From assembly GCA_020073305.1 (NCBI GenBank), contig JAIQFK010000006.1, positions 248,001-312,000 of the forward strand: a DNA stretch of 64,000 nucleotides, in the 5' to 3' direction. Positions 25,408 to 37,786 of this stretch are shown here, piece after piece (position 1 is the stretch's first letter; every line of letters starts with the position of its first letter). The notes beneath the pieces are model-generated. The model saw only the letters and a list, made by a program, of their open reading frames with translations, did not search any database and was not told the DNA's origin. A program made the translations under genes and the position numbers. This stretch comes from Terriglobia bacterium. Lineage in GTDB: Bacteria > Acidobacteriota > Terriglobia > Bryobacterales > Bryobacteraceae.

Positions 25408-26046
25408 ATGCAAACACGCGGGCGTTTCATCACCTTCGAGGGAATCGATGGCAGCGGCAAGACCACGCAGATGCGTATCCTAGCTGAGCGCCTGCGCCGC
25501 GAAGGACGCGAGGTGCTTGAAGCCGTCGAGCCCGGAGGCACCGAAGTCGGTTCTCAGATCCGCCGCATCCTGCTCGATTCCGCAAATCAGGATCTGCGCC
25601 CCACCGCCGAACTGCTGCTCTATTTCGCCAGCCGCGCTCAGAACGTCGAGCAGTGCATCCTGCCCGCGCTATCCCAGGGAAAGATCGTGCTGTGTGACCG
25701 CTTCACCGACTCGACCCTCGCCTATCAGGGCTATGGACGGGGTCTCGGTGAGGAGACCGTCCTGACGCTGGATCGGATCGCCTGCCAAGGACTCGCTCCC
25801 GATCTCACCGTGCTGGTCGATGTAGATGTCGATACGGGCCTGGCCCGCGCGCGCGTAAGAAACACCGGCACGGCGGGATCGGAAACGCGAATGGACGATC
25901 AGTCGCTCGATTTTCACCGCAAAGTGCGTGAGGCATATCTCGACCTTGCCCGCAAGCACGCCGGCCGTTTTCGCATCATTGACGGACGCGGAACGCCGGA
26001 GACCGTTGCTGCCCGGGTGTGGGAAAGCGTGGCCACCCATGTTTGA
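25408..26046 (+). CDS. tmk: Thymidylate kinase
   Basis: 212 residues, normal length. Phosphorylates dTMP to dTDP. P-loop FEGIDGSGKTTQ (Lys 18), DRFTDSTLAYQGYGRGL (the DR[YFH] motif that binds dTMP), the LID segment ARVRNTGTAGSETRMDD, and FHRKVREAYLDLA. Its stop overlaps the next start by 8 bases (ATGTTTGA), so holB is translationally coupled. Transcribed with uppS. Confidence 0.95.
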   Translation: MQTRGRFITFEGIDGSGKTTQMRILAERLRREGREVLEAVEPGGTEVGSQIRRILLDSANQDLRPTAELLLYFASRAQNVEQCILPALSQGKIVLCDRFTDSTLAYQGYGRGLGEETVLTLDRIACQGLAPDLTVLVDVDVDTGLARARVRNTGTAGSETRMDDQSLDFHRKVREAYLDLARKHAGRFRIIDGRGTPETVAARVWESVATHV

Positions 26047-27067
26047 AAATTTCTGGGGCAACAGCCACGTTACGCGCGCCCTCGAAGGCATGATCGCCCA
26101 GAACCGCATTGCGCAGACGCTGCTGTTCGCCGGGCCCGAAGGAGTAGGCAAGGCGACTCTGGCACGGCGTTTCGGAGCAGCGCTGGTTGGCGATGCCGCC
26201 AAGATCGAGCAGGATGACCTCAGCCTCGCCCACAACCTCGAAATCGTGGCGGGCCGCGAACGATGGCCAGCCGACAAGCGCAATCAGGACCCGCTGCTTT
26301 TCTCCTCGCATCCGGATTTCGTGACGTTCGCCCCGGATGGGCCGCTGCGCCAGATTTCCATCGAGCAGATGAGGCTTTTGAAGGAACGCGCGCCCTTCAA
26401 ACCGCTCAAAGGCAAGCATCGGATTTTCTTGATCGATCACATTGACCGCGCAGGTGAACAGGCCGCGAACTCGCTGCTCAAGACGCTGGAGGAGCCGCCC
26501 GAGCACCTGATTCTGATCGTCACTGCCGAGAACGCTTACGATCTGCTGCCCACCATCCGCTCCCGCGCCGTTCCGTTCTGGCTGGCGCCGCTTTCCAACG
26601 AGGAGATGAACGCGTTCGCGGCCACGCGCGCTCTCGAGCACTCAGCGCACCGCGTTGCGCTGGCGGCAGGCAGTCCGGGAGTGGCTATCTCGCTGGATCT
26701 CGATGTCTATGACAGGCGCCGCGCCGCCATGTTGACCCTGCTGAAGGTGGCTGGCGGCGCCGCGCCTTTTGGAACTTGGATTCCCTACTCGGAGACCATC
26801 GGCCGCAGCAAGAGCGAGAAGCTGGAACTCTATCTGAAGGTGCTGTACGACCTTTTGCGCGACCTGATGATGCTCCAGCAAGGCGCGTCGATGATCCGCA
26901 ACGAAGATGTCAGGCCGGACCTGGAGACGCTTGCCCAGAGACTCTCTTTCTCCTGGCTTCGCGCAGCCGTCCGAAAAATCGATGAGCTGGCCGATCTGCT
27001 CCGCCGCAATATTCAGAAGACGATCGCGCTAGACGACTTGATCCTGGAACTGCGCACGGCGGCTTGA
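26039..27067 (+). CDS. holB: DNA polymerase III delta' subunit
   Basis: 342 residues from the ATG at 26039, not from the GTG upstream inside tmk. Part of the clamp loader. Walker A-like GPEGVGKATLA, sensor region LLKTLEEPPEHLILIVTAENAYDLLPTIRSRA, and the C-terminal collar helices. The zinc-binding cysteines seen in many delta' proteins are absent, and the SRC motif reads SRA, consistent with a structural, non-ATPase delta' role. Gene order tmk-holB is common. Convergent with the alcohol dehydrogenase gene. Confidence 0.92.
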   Translation: MFENFWGNSHVTRALEGMIAQNRIAQTLLFAGPEGVGKATLARRFGAALVGDAAKIEQDDLSLAHNLEIVAGRERWPADKRNQDPLLFSSHPDFVTFAPDGPLRQISIEQMRLLKERAPFKPLKGKHRIFLIDHIDRAGEQAANSLLKTLEEPPEHLILIVTAENAYDLLPTIRSRAVPFWLAPLSNEEMNAFAATRALEHSAHRVALAAGSPGVAISLDLDVYDRRRAAMLTLLKVAGGAAPFGTWIPYSETIGRSKSEKLELYLKVLYDLLRDLMMLQQGASMIRNEDVRPDLETLAQRLSFSWLRAAVRKIDELADLLRRNIQKTIALDDLILELRTAA

Positions 27068-27097
27068 ACCGAAGTTCGCGTTCATTCGCAGCCCAAA

Positions 27098-28099
27098 TCA
27101 GAACTCGATCACAGCCCGGCCCACCAACTCTCCGCGGTGCATCTTTTCGAGCAACGCCGGCGCTTCATCCAGCGCGTGGCGCTCGATGTGGGGCCGCACG
27201 GCGCCCGTCACGGCCAGGCGAAAGACGGCCTCGAGATCCTGCGGCGTGCCCAAAGCGCTGCCGCGGATACGGATGCCTTTGATGACCGTGTCCATCACCG
27301 GCATCTCAAAGGTGGCGCGCGCCAGGCCGACCAGCACCAAGGTGCCGCAGCGCTTCAGGGACCGCAGCGCCTGCCCGATCGCGGCGGTCGAGGCTGTGAG
27401 CACCACCGCCGCGTCCATTCCGCCGTGTTCTTTCTGCAAGGTGCGCCCGGCGTTGTCGGCCATCACGGTAATTTCGGCGCCGACCTCGCGCGCCAACGTT
27501 AGCTTGTGCTCCGACACATCCACCGCGGCAACTCGCAAATGCGCTTGCCTTGCATACTGCACCGCGAGATGGCCCAGACCACCCATGCCGAAGATGCCGA
27601 TGCCCGCGCCTTCGGTGAGGGCGGCCTCCTGAACCGCGCGGTACGCCGTCCAACCCGCGCAACAAAGCGGCGCGGCCTCCGCCGCACTCAGCCCTTCCGG
27701 AACCCGGGCAAGATGTTGCGCCGGAACACTCGCGTAGCCGGCCAGCGCGCCCGGCGAGTTATAACCGGAATTGGTCTGGCGCGGGCAAAACCGCTCCCGT
27801 CCCGTAAGACACCACTCGCATTCGCCACATGTGGATGCGAGGTACGTAATCCCTACGCGATCACCCGGCGCCAGCGACGCCACACCCGCGCCGAGTTTCG
27901 CTACCCGGCCGATCCCCTCGTGCCCCAGCACCACCGGCGCGAGCGGCAACTTCTCCAGCCCTGAGATGAAGAGATCGGAATGGCAGATCCCGCACGCTTC
28001 CACCTTCACCAGCACCTGGCCGGGTCCTGGCTCCGGTATCGCAAACTCCGTAACTGCCACCGGCGCTCTGGCAGCGGGCAAAACCAGACCGCGCGTCAC
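27098..28099 (-). CDS. Zinc-dependent alcohol dehydrogenase
   Basis: 333 residues. Medium-chain dehydrogenase: catalytic zinc ligands in ACGICHSD and LGHEGIGRV, structural zinc cluster CGECEWCLTGRERFC, cofactor loop IFGMGGLGHLAVQYA (GxGxxG), and a VDVSEHKL Asp that suits NAD. Oxidises a primary alcohol or reduces an aldehyde. Its start overlaps the aroA stop by 4 bases (ATGA), so it is coupled to aromatic amino acid synthesis without an obvious metabolic link. Confidence 0.93.
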   Translation of the reverse strand: MTRGLVLPAARAPVAVTEFAIPEPGPGQVLVKVEACGICHSDLFISGLEKLPLAPVVLGHEGIGRVAKLGAGVASLAPGDRVGITYLASTCGECEWCLTGRERFCPRQTNSGYNSPGALAGYASVPAQHLARVPEGLSAAEAAPLCCAGWTAYRAVQEAALTEGAGIGIFGMGGLGHLAVQYARQAHLRVAAVDVSEHKLTLAREVGAEITVMADNAGRTLQKEHGGMDAAVVLTASTAAIGQALRSLKRCGTLVLVGLARATFEMPVMDTVIKGIRIRGSALGTPQDLEAVFRLAVTGAVRPHIERHALDEAPALLEKMHRGELVGRAVIEF

Positions 28100-29376
28100 G
28101 CGGCCACCTGGCGCAGGATTCCAAAAAACTCAGGAAAAGAGACGGAAGCGGCATCCGCCCCGCGGATTTCACACACACCATCGGCAAGAAGCGCCGCGAT
28201 GGAAAACGCCATGGCGATTCGATGATCCCCGAACGAGTCCAACCCCGCCGCGCGAAACCGCTGACGCCCGGGAATGCGCATGCCGTCGGGCGTCCCTTCA
28301 CACCGGATGCCCATGCGCTTGAGATTCTCGGTAACGGTGGCGATGCGGTCGGTCTCCTTGACGCGCAATTCGCCCGCGTCGCGGACCAGGAGTCCCTCCC
28401 GGCTGGCCGCTCCCAGGATCGCAAGAACGGGGATTTCGTCGATGAGCCCAGCGGTTGTCTCTTTCTCGATCACGCCGCCGCGCATGTCGGAGCTTTTGAC
28501 TAGAATCTTGCCGACCAGCTCGCCGTTTCGTTCCTCCACATCAAGGATTCGGATGCTCGCGCCCATGGACGCCAGCACATCCAGCAGCGTGGACCGCGTG
28601 GGATTCAGGCCCACACCACGCAGCACGAGCTCGGAACCCGGAACCAGCAGCGCGGCGACGAGGAAGAACGCCGCGGAGGAAATATCCGAGGGTACGAACA
28701 GCTCGCGGCCGGTAAGCCGGGGACGGCCCTCGACCGTGATCACGCGCCGCTCCACCCGAATCCCGGCCCCCAATTCGCGCAGCGCAATCTCCGTATGGTC
28801 GCGTGAGCGCACGGGCTCACGAACTACTGTCGTGCCACCAGCGTAAAGCGCGGCGAAGAGGACGCAGCTCTTTACCTGCGCGCTCGCTACGGGAAGCGTA
28901 TAGTCGATCGGCCTCAGCTTTGCTCCGCGGATCTCCAGCGGCGGAAAGCCGCCCTCGCGCGCCGAAATGGAAGCGCCCATTTCGCTGAGCGGTTTGATGA
29001 TGCGGCCCATCGGCCGGCGCGAGAGCGATTCATCGCCTACCATCCGGCTGGTGAACGGTTGCGCCGCAAGAATCCCGGAGAGCATGCGCATGGTCGACCC
29101 GGAATTGCCGGCGTCCAGAACGCCGGCCGGCGGCTTCAACCCGTCCAGACCCTGGCCGCAAATCGTGACGTCCGAACCTTGCTCATGGACGGCGATTCCC
29201 AGAGAACGGACGCAGCCGAGAGTGGAATGGCAATCGGCCCCTGTCGAGTAATTATGGATCCGGCTTTCGCCCTCCGCGATCGCGGCGAGCATGGCGTAAC
29301 GATGCGAGATCGACTTGTCACCGGGGAGGCAAATCTCGCCGGAGATACGGGTAGCAGGGGAAATCCGCTCTTGCAT
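28096..29376 (-). CDS. aroA: 3-phosphoshikimate 1-carboxyvinyltransferase (EPSP synthase)
   Basis: 426 residues. Joins phosphoenolpyruvate to shikimate-3-phosphate. LPGDKSISHRYAM (Lys for PEP), DAGNSGSTMRMLSG, SLSRRPMGRIIKPL, LTGRELFVPSDISSAAFFLV, KETDRI and GDHRIAMAFSIAAL are all present. The NSGST form places it with class II-like sequences rather than the NAGTA form. The start ATG at 29376 has no strong ribosome site. Confidence 0.96.
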   Translation of the reverse strand: MQERISPATRISGEICLPGDKSISHRYAMLAAIAEGESRIHNYSTGADCHSTLGCVRSLGIAVHEQGSDVTICGQGLDGLKPPAGVLDAGNSGSTMRMLSGILAAQPFTSRMVGDESLSRRPMGRIIKPLSEMGASISAREGGFPPLEIRGAKLRPIDYTLPVASAQVKSCVLFAALYAGGTTVVREPVRSRDHTEIALRELGAGIRVERRVITVEGRPRLTGRELFVPSDISSAAFFLVAALLVPGSELVLRGVGLNPTRSTLLDVLASMGASIRILDVEERNGELVGKILVKSSDMRGGVIEKETTAGLIDEIPVLAILGAASREGLLVRDAGELRVKETDRIATVTENLKRMGIRCEGTPDGMRIPGRQRFRAAGLDSFGDHRIAMAFSIAALLADGVCEIRGADAASVSFPEFFGILRQVAA

Positions 29377-29464
29377 GAGGAATTTCCCATTCTAAGCGAG
29401 TCGGGCACAGAAGTTCCCGCCCGTCCCCGAGGGAGCTGGCAAACGCGAGTATCCGTGCCTTGCT

Positions 29465-29845
29465 CTAAGCTCCCATGGCGATGGGCTGGAAAACGCCCGA
29501 GAAGCGTTGCGTCATCCGGAAGGGCTGAAAACGATAGCCGATCCCGAAGATGGTCTCAATGTACTGGTCGCTGTAGGAACCGAGCTTCTTCCGCAGCCGC
29601 CGTACGTGCACGTCCAACGTACGCGTCCGGATCTCCTGGCTGTAACCCCAGACGCGCATCAGCAACATGTGTCGTGGAATGATCTCGCCGGCATTCTCCA
29701 CCAGGAGAGCCAGCAACTCGTACTCCTTCCGGGTCAGAACCAGACGATGCGAGTCGAGTGATGCGTACTTTCGGACGAAGTCCACCTCCAGATGTGGATC
29801 TTGGTACCCGTATGGTGAGTTGGAAGCCGTTTGTAGTAACCCCAT
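29465..29845 (-). CDS. Receiver-less OmpR/PhoB-type DNA-binding protein
   Basis: 126 residues from the ATG at 29845; GGGAGG about seven bases upstream decides this over longer ATG and TTG starts. Only the winged-helix effector is present: LVLTRKEYELLALLVENAGEIIPRHMLLMRVWGYSQEIRTRTLDVHVRRLRKKLG, then YIETIFGIGYRFQP. The N-terminal 30 residues have no receiver features. Probably a constitutive or partner-controlled DNA-binding protein, upstream of aroA on the same strand (88 bp). The target is unknown. Confidence 0.86.
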   Translation of the reverse strand: MGLLQTASNSPYGYQDPHLEVDFVRKYASLDSHRLVLTRKEYELLALLVENAGEIIPRHMLLMRVWGYSQEIRTRTLDVHVRRLRKKLGSYSDQYIETIFGIGYRFQPFRMTQRFSGVFQPIAMGA

Positions 29846-29941
29846 ATGTTTCCTCCCTGTCTTCATGTTCAATCCTAAGGAGTTGCGCTATTGAAGTCGT
29901 AGTGGAGTTGTAAATGTTTTGTAAAAACCGGCGTCTAGGGC

Positions 29942-30145
29942 TTGCGCGAATCGCTTTTGGGCTACCCGGCCGATGCCCATCAAGTTCGCCTGACAAGCCG
30001 CCCCGGTTCCGTGAAAAAGTGGCGGGTCATCCAAGTCTCGGTAAACGGATCGAAGCCGTATCGAATCCGGGCGCGAGAAGGGTATCTGCCCGAGTGGCGT
30101 TTTTCACTGCATCACGGCTTCGCGGTAGTGTACAATCGCCCTTAA
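29942..30145 (+). pseudogene. Remnant of a VWFA-related protein (C-terminal end)
   Basis: An open frame without a good start contains SVKKWRVIQVSVNGSKPYRIRAREGYL (about 30008-30090), which resembles the C-terminal KWHRIRVKAD...VYARNGYYS end of the intact VWFA gene at 15420. Upstream sequence does not supply the vWA core or a signal peptide, so it looks like a decayed gene. The rest of the 478-bp gap to 30323, upstream of the act operon, holds no other gene. Confidence 0.4.
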
Positions 30146-30323
30146 ACCCCACATTGGGTGAAGAAGCGGACCTCTCTGTGCGTGTGCGCTGTGTTGTTTG
30201 ACGCCTGCTGAAGATGTTGAAAAATGAAAAATCTGTTTTCGAATTGTGATGCTTCTCGTTTCGGTCGTGGAGCCGATTCTTTTCTTATTGCTGTCAGACA
30301 AGAAAGCCACGGGACATAGCTAG

Positions 30324-30970
30324 ATGTCCCAGATCTTCTATCCCAGCACCAATACTTTTTCGCGTCTGAGCATATTTGGCGGGATCTTCATCGTCGCGTT
30401 TTTGGTGTGGGCATGGGCGGAATTGAATGAATCCACTTATGCCACGCGCGCCAAGGTGCCGATACAGCAGCCGGTGCCGTTTAGCCATGAGCATCACGTC
30501 GGCGGGCTCGGAATCGACTGCCGCTACTGCCACACGTCGGTTGAAAATTCATCGTTTGCCAACATTCCTCCCACCAAGACGTGCATGAATTGCCATTCGC
30601 AAATCTGGAACCGCGCGCCCATGCTCGAGCCCGTCCGCGAAAGTTTTCGTAATGATTCGTCCATCCGATGGATTCGCGTTCACGATCTGCCCGATTACGT
30701 GTACTTCAATCACAGCATTCATGTGGCCAAGGGCGTGGGCTGCACCACTTGCCACGGCCAGGTGAACAAAATGCCTCTGATGTGGCAGGAGAATTCGCTG
30801 CAGATGTCGTGGTGTCTCGACTGCCATCGTCACCCTGAGCGATTCGTGCGTCCCAGGTCGCAGGTATTCAGCGTGAACTGGCAGCCACCGCCGAATCAGG
30901 TCGATATGGGACGAAAACTCGTGAAAGAGTACAACATCCAGAGCCTGACCAGTTGTTCGACGTGCCACCG

Positions 30971-30974
<4 letters not shown>
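30324..30974 (+). CDS. actA: Alternative complex III pentahaem cytochrome c subunit ActA
   Basis: 216 residues. N-terminal membrane anchor LSIFGGIFIVAFLVWAWAEL, then five CxxCH haem motifs at residues 66 (CRYCH), 87 (CMNCH), 140 (CTTCH), 164 (CLDCH) and 211 (CSTCH). ActA of ACIII is a pentahaem c-type cytochrome that conducts electrons from the quinol-oxidising part. It is the first gene of the respiratory operon. Its stop overlaps the ActB start by 4 bases. Confidence 0.95.
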
Positions 30975-33970
<2,996 letters not shown>

Positions 33971-33971
33971 G

Positions 33972-35363
33972 ATGGGCGAAGATCCGCGAGACAAGAGTTC
34001 CATCCAACCCGGAAGGTCCGCCGTGATCGCGCCGGGCCATACCTTTGCCACCGTCACCGACAAGATCAGCTCCATCGTCCTCACACGCCGGACTCCTCTC
34101 TTTTGGTTCGTTCCGTTCTTGATCGCCTCGGGGCTGCTGATGGTATTTCTGGCCGCCGTCGGCTATCTGTTCGCAAGGGGTGTCGGCATCTGGGGCATTA
34201 GAGTTCCGGTGATGTGGGGATGGGCCATCACCAACTTCGTCTGGTGGATTGGAATCGGGCACGCGGGCACCCTCATCTCCGCCATTCTGTTGCTGCTGCG
34301 CCAGTCCTGGCGAAATTCAATCAACCGGTTTGCGGAGGCCATGACTCTGTTTGCCGTGGCCTGCGCCGGCATGTTCCCGCTGTTGCACCTCGGCCGCCCG
34401 TGGCTTTTCTACTGGCTGTTCCCTTATCCCAACAGCATGGGCGTTCAACCACAGTTCCGCAGTCCGCTGGTCTGGGACGTCTTTGCCGTTTCCACCTACG
34501 CCACCGTATCCGCGATGTTTTGGTTCGTGGGCCTGATCCCCGACCTCGCCACGCTCCGCGACCGCGCACGCAACCGCTGGGCAAGGGCCACCTACGGCAT
34601 TCTCGCCATGGGCTGGCGCGGCGCCGCCAGTCACTGGCAAAAGTATGAGACCGCTTCGCTCCTGCTGGCCGGCCTCGCCACGCCGCTGGTCCTGTCGGTC
34701 CACACGGTCGTCAGTTTCGACTTCACCGTCGCCATCGTGCCCGGCTGGCATAGCACCATCTTTCCTCCGTATTTCGTGGCCGGCGCGATTTATTCCGGCT
34801 TCGCCATGGTTCTCGTTTTGGCGATTCCGCTGCGCGCCATGTACGGGTTGGAAGACCTGATCACCATGCGCCACCTGGACAACATGGCCAAGGTCATGCT
34901 CGCTACCGGTCAAATTGTTGCGTACTCATATCTATTTGAGGCCTTCATCGCCTGGTACAGCGGCAACACATACGAGATGTTTGCCATCTGGAACCGCATG
35001 ACGGGGCCCTATGCTCCGACCTACTGGCTGCTTATCTTCTGCAACCTCGTTTTCCCCCAGTTGCTATGGCTGAAGAAGATCCGCACGAACATCGTATGGT
35101 TGTTCGTCATGTCGCTGGACGTTCTGCTGGGCATGTGGCTGGAGCGCTACGTCATTGTCGTCGTCAGCCTGCATCGCGACTTCCTGCCTTCGTCCTGGGG
35201 CATCTACTCGCCCACCATCTGGGATGTCGCCACCTTCGTCGGCACCATCGGCTTGTTCTTCTTCCTGTTCTTCCTGTTCATTCGCTCGATGCCCATGATT
35301 TCGATCTTTGAAGTCCGCACCTTGTTACCGCAGGCTGAGGTGACGGAGGGCATCGAGAAATGA
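33972..35363 (+). CDS. actC: ACIII quinol-binding membrane subunit ActC (NrfD/PsrC family)
   Basis: 463 residues with about ten membrane helices, e.g. [45 protein letters not shown] and [21 protein letters not shown]. NrfD-like WWIGIGHAG, the quinol-site histidine region [19 protein letters not shown] and [10 protein letters not shown] support PsrC-type quinol binding. Expected to oxidise menaquinol and pass electrons to ActB. One base separates it from actB; it overlaps actD by 4. Confidence 0.94.
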   Translation: MGEDPRDKSSIQPGRSAVIAPGHTFATVTDKISSIVLTRRTPLFWFVPFLIASGLLMVFLAAVGYLFARGVGIWGIRVPVMWGWAITNFVWWIGIGHAGTLISAILLLLRQSWRNSINRFAEAMTLFAVACAGMFPLLHLGRPWLFYWLFPYPNSMGVQPQFRSPLVWDVFAVSTYATVSAMFWFVGLIPDLATLRDRARNRWARATYGILAMGWRGAASHWQKYETASLLLAGLATPLVLSVHTVVSFDFTVAIVPGWHSTIFPPYFVAGAIYSGFAMVLVLAIPLRAMYGLEDLITMRHLDNMAKVMLATGQIVAYSYLFEAFIAWYSGNTYEMFAIWNRMTGPYAPTYWLLIFCNLVFPQLLWLKKIRTNIVWLFVMSLDVLLGMWLERYVIVVVSLHRDFLPSSWGIYSPTIWDVATFVGTIGLFFFLFFLFIRSMPMISIFEVRTLLPQAEVTEGIEK

Positions 35364-35893
35364 AAACTCCGGTCTACGGCTTGATGGCCGAGTTCGAAAA
35401 CCCTACGGCGCTGGCGGCAGCGGCCCGCCAGGTGCGCGAGAAGGGATATCGCGTGGTCGAAGCCTATTCGCCGTTCGCCATCGAAGAGGTAAACGAGGCG
35501 CTCGGTCTCCACCACAATCGGCTGCCGTTGATCGTTCTGTGTGGCGGCATTATCGGAGGCTTGAGCGGCTACCTGATGCAGTACTATCTCGCGGTGATCG
35601 ATTTTCCAATCAACATCGCGGGCCGGCCGCTGCATAGCTGGCCTTCGTTCATCATCATCACCTTCGAGCTGACCATTCTGTTCTCCGCGCTGGCCACCGT
35701 GCTCGGGCTGTTAGGACTTTGCGGCCTGCCCATGCCCTATCATCCGGTATTCAACGTGCCGCGTTTTGCCTTGGCTTCGCGCGATCGCTTCTTTCTCTGT
35801 ATTGAAGCTCGCGACCCGTTGTTCGATCGCCATGACACTGCCGAATTTCTGAGCAGTCTGCATCCTCGCGAGGTGTCCGAAGTTGCGCACTAG
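35360..35893 (+). CDS. actD: ACIII subunit ActD (DUF3341 membrane protein)
   Basis: 177 residues. Two hydrophobic segments, [23 protein letters not shown] and [32 protein letters not shown], separated by a short loop, with a soluble ferredoxin-like N-terminal part ([22 protein letters not shown]). Matches DUF3341 (ActD). Start at 35360 overlaps the actC stop (ATGA). Confidence 0.92.
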   Translation: MKTPVYGLMAEFENPTALAAAARQVREKGYRVVEAYSPFAIEEVNEALGLHHNRLPLIVLCGGIIGGLSGYLMQYYLAVIDFPINIAGRPLHSWPSFIIITFELTILFSALATVLGLLGLCGLPMPYHPVFNVPRFALASRDRFFLCIEARDPLFDRHDTAEFLSSLHPREVSEVAH

Positions 35894-36578
35894 GCATCAC
35901 AGCGAGCTTCCGACCGCTAACCGAGCCGCGACCGTAAGGAAGCGGTTACGAACCGTCGGTGCCATCCATGTCCGTCCAGCGCTCATCATGGCCGCAGTCG
36001 CGCTCGCGTGCCTCAACATCGCCTGCCGCCGCGATATGCAGGATCAGCCCAAGTACATCCCCTTGCGGCCAAGCGACTTTTTCGCCGATGGCCGCTCTGC
36101 GCGCCCGCTGCCCGAAGGCACCGTCGCGCGGGGCCAACTGCGCGCCGACAAAGTCTTCTTCACCGGAAAAGTTGGCGACCAGTTTGTGGACCGTATTCCC
36201 TTCCCCGTCACGCGCGCCGTCCTCGAGCGCGGCCAGGAGCGCTTCAATATCTATTGCTCGCCGTGCCACGGCCGGTTGGGCAACGGGCTGGGTATAATCG
36301 TCCGGCGTGGTCTCAAGCGGCCGCCTTCCTATCACATCGACCGCCTGCGCCAGATTCCCGTCGGCTACTTTTACGACGTCATCACCAACGGCTTCGGAGC
36401 CATGCAGGACTACTCGGCGCAGGTCGCGCCGCGCGATCGCTGGGCCATTGCGGCGTACATCCGGGTTTTGCAGTACAGCCAGCAGGCATCCATCAACGAT
36501 GTCCCCCCCGAGCACCGCCAGGACCTGGGCGGCGCTGGCACGGCGAAACCGGCAGAAGCGAAGAAACCATCAGAATGA
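35883..36578 (+). CDS. actE: ACIII monohaem cytochrome c subunit ActE
   Basis: 231 residues from a TTG at 35883. A lipoprotein signal is visible in RPALIMAAVALACLNIAC with the anchored Cys; starting at ATG 35988 would give a very short signal without positive charge, so the longer form is preferred. One haem motif, YCSPCHGRLGNGLG, with likely Met ligand in GAMQDYSAQ and a proline-alanine C-terminal tail. Periplasmic lipoprotein that takes electrons from ActA/B toward the oxidase. Overlaps actD by 11 bases and actF by 4. Confidence 0.9.
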   Translation: MRTRHHSELPTANRAATVRKRLRTVGAIHVRPALIMAAVALACLNIACRRDMQDQPKYIPLRPSDFFADGRSARPLPEGTVARGQLRADKVFFTGKVGDQFVDRIPFPVTRAVLERGQERFNIYCSPCHGRLGNGLGIIVRRGLKRPPSYHIDRLRQIPVGYFYDVITNGFGAMQDYSAQVAPRDRWAIAAYIRVLQYSQQASINDVPPEHRQDLGGAGTAKPAEAKKPSE

Positions 36579-37786
36579 GCACCTCAGATTTCACCATCCC
36601 TCCTCAACTCGGACGCGACCTGCATCGCGTGCAGCAGCGGTCTCTCATCGTCGGAGCCGTGGCGCTGGTCGCCTGCGTCATCGGAGCCTTGTCCTCGCCC
36701 GATCAGTTCTTCCGGTCTTACCTCTTCTCCTACCTTTTCTACCTCGGCATGACGCTGGGCTGCATGGCGCTGGTCATGCTCCAGTACCTTACCAGCGGGT
36801 CCTGGGGAATCGTGATCCGGCGCATTACCGAATCCGCCACGCGCACCATCCCGTTGCTGGCATTTCTGTTCCTTCCCATCCTGATCGGCATTCCCAGGCT
36901 CTATTCGTGGTCGCACGACGAAATCGTCAAAGCGGATCCGCTCCTGCAGCACAAACACCTGTACCTGAATGTGCCATTCTTCATCGTCCGGGTGCTGATC
37001 TATTTCCTCGGTTGGTGGATTTTCGCCCACTTCCTGAACAAGTGGTCGCACGAGCAGGACACGACGGGACGCGACCTGCGTGGACGCCGCTTGCAGCTTT
37101 TGAGCGGGCCGGGCCTGATCTTCTACGCCCTGAGCGTAACCTTCGCCTCGGTGGACTGGGTCATGTCGATCTCGCCGCACTGGTACTCGACCATCTTCGG
37201 CCTTCTGTTTATCGCCGGCCAGGGACTTTCGGCGCTCTCCCTTTGCATCGCGCTGCTGGTGATACTCTCCGCTGAGGGCGGGCCGCTGGAAGGGGTCATC
37301 GGGCCCACGCACCTGCACGACATCGGCAAGCTGCTCCTCGCCTTCACCATGCTCTGGGCCTACTTCTCCTTCTCCCAGTTTCTGATCATCTGGTCGGGCA
37401 ATCTGGTGGGCGAGATCCCCTGGTATCTGGAGCGACTCAGAGGCGGATGGCAATGGATCGGGCTTCTGTTGGTGGTGTTTCATTTCGCGTTTCCGTTTGC
37501 CATGCTGCTCTCCCGCAGTTTGAAACGCGCCGGCCCCAGGCTGATCCGGATCGCCGGCCTCGTGATCTTCATGCGCTTCGTAGATCTGTTCTGGATCGTC
37601 GCTCCGGACGCCAGCAAGGGCGGATTGCGCCTGCACTGGATGGACCTTCTCGCCCCCGTCGGAATCGGCGGCCTGTGGCTGGGTGCATTTTTATTCCAAC
37701 TGCAGAAGTGGCCGCTGCTGCCGGTGCGAGACCCGCATTTGGAGGAAGCCATCGCTCATGGAGGAGCCCATGAAGCATCCTATTGA
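36575..37786 (+). CDS. actF: ACIII membrane subunit ActF (NrfD-like)
   Basis: 403 residues from the ATG at 36575; a longer frame from 36008 is spurious because it would overlap ActE. About ten hydrophobic helices (LIVGAVALVACVIGALSSPDQF, YLFYLGMTLGCMALVMLQYLT, LLAFLFLPILIGIPRLYSWS and more). Homologous to ActC in NrfD-like topology but missing its quinol histidines, as expected for ActF. Overlaps the next gene by 17 bases. Confidence 0.93.
   Translation: MSTSDFTIPPQLGRDLHRVQQRSLIVGAVALVACVIGALSSPDQFFRSYLFSYLFYLGMTLGCMALVMLQYLTSGSWGIVIRRITESATRTIPLLAFLFLPILIGIPRLYSWSHDEIVKADPLLQHKHLYLNVPFFIVRVLIYFLGWWIFAHFLNKWSHEQDTTGRDLRGRRLQLLSGPGLIFYALSVTFASVDWVMSISPHWYSTIFGLLFIAGQGLSALSLCIALLVILSAEGGPLEGVIGPTHLHDIGKLLLAFTMLWAYFSFSQFLIIWSGNLVGEIPWYLERLRGGWQWIGLLLVVFHFAFPFAMLLSRSLKRAGPRLIRIAGLVIFMRFVDLFWIVAPDASKGGLRLHWMDLLAPVGIGGLWLGAFLFQLQKWPLLPVRDPHLEEAIAHGGAHEASY

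Noticed and set aside
23827-25413. Frame of 528 codons opposite the membrane protein, regulator and uppS
   Set aside because: Runs across three real genes on the other strand with compositional bias and no recognisable domain.
30002-30016. GTGAAAAAGTGG as another copy of the locus motif
   Set aside because: Only the A-run is shared; the CATGA core is missing and it lies in the VWFA remnant reading frame.
36008-36574. N-terminal extension of ActF
   Set aside because: The extension overlaps ActE in another frame and is Arg/His-rich; ATG 36575 fits the operon and ActF homologues.
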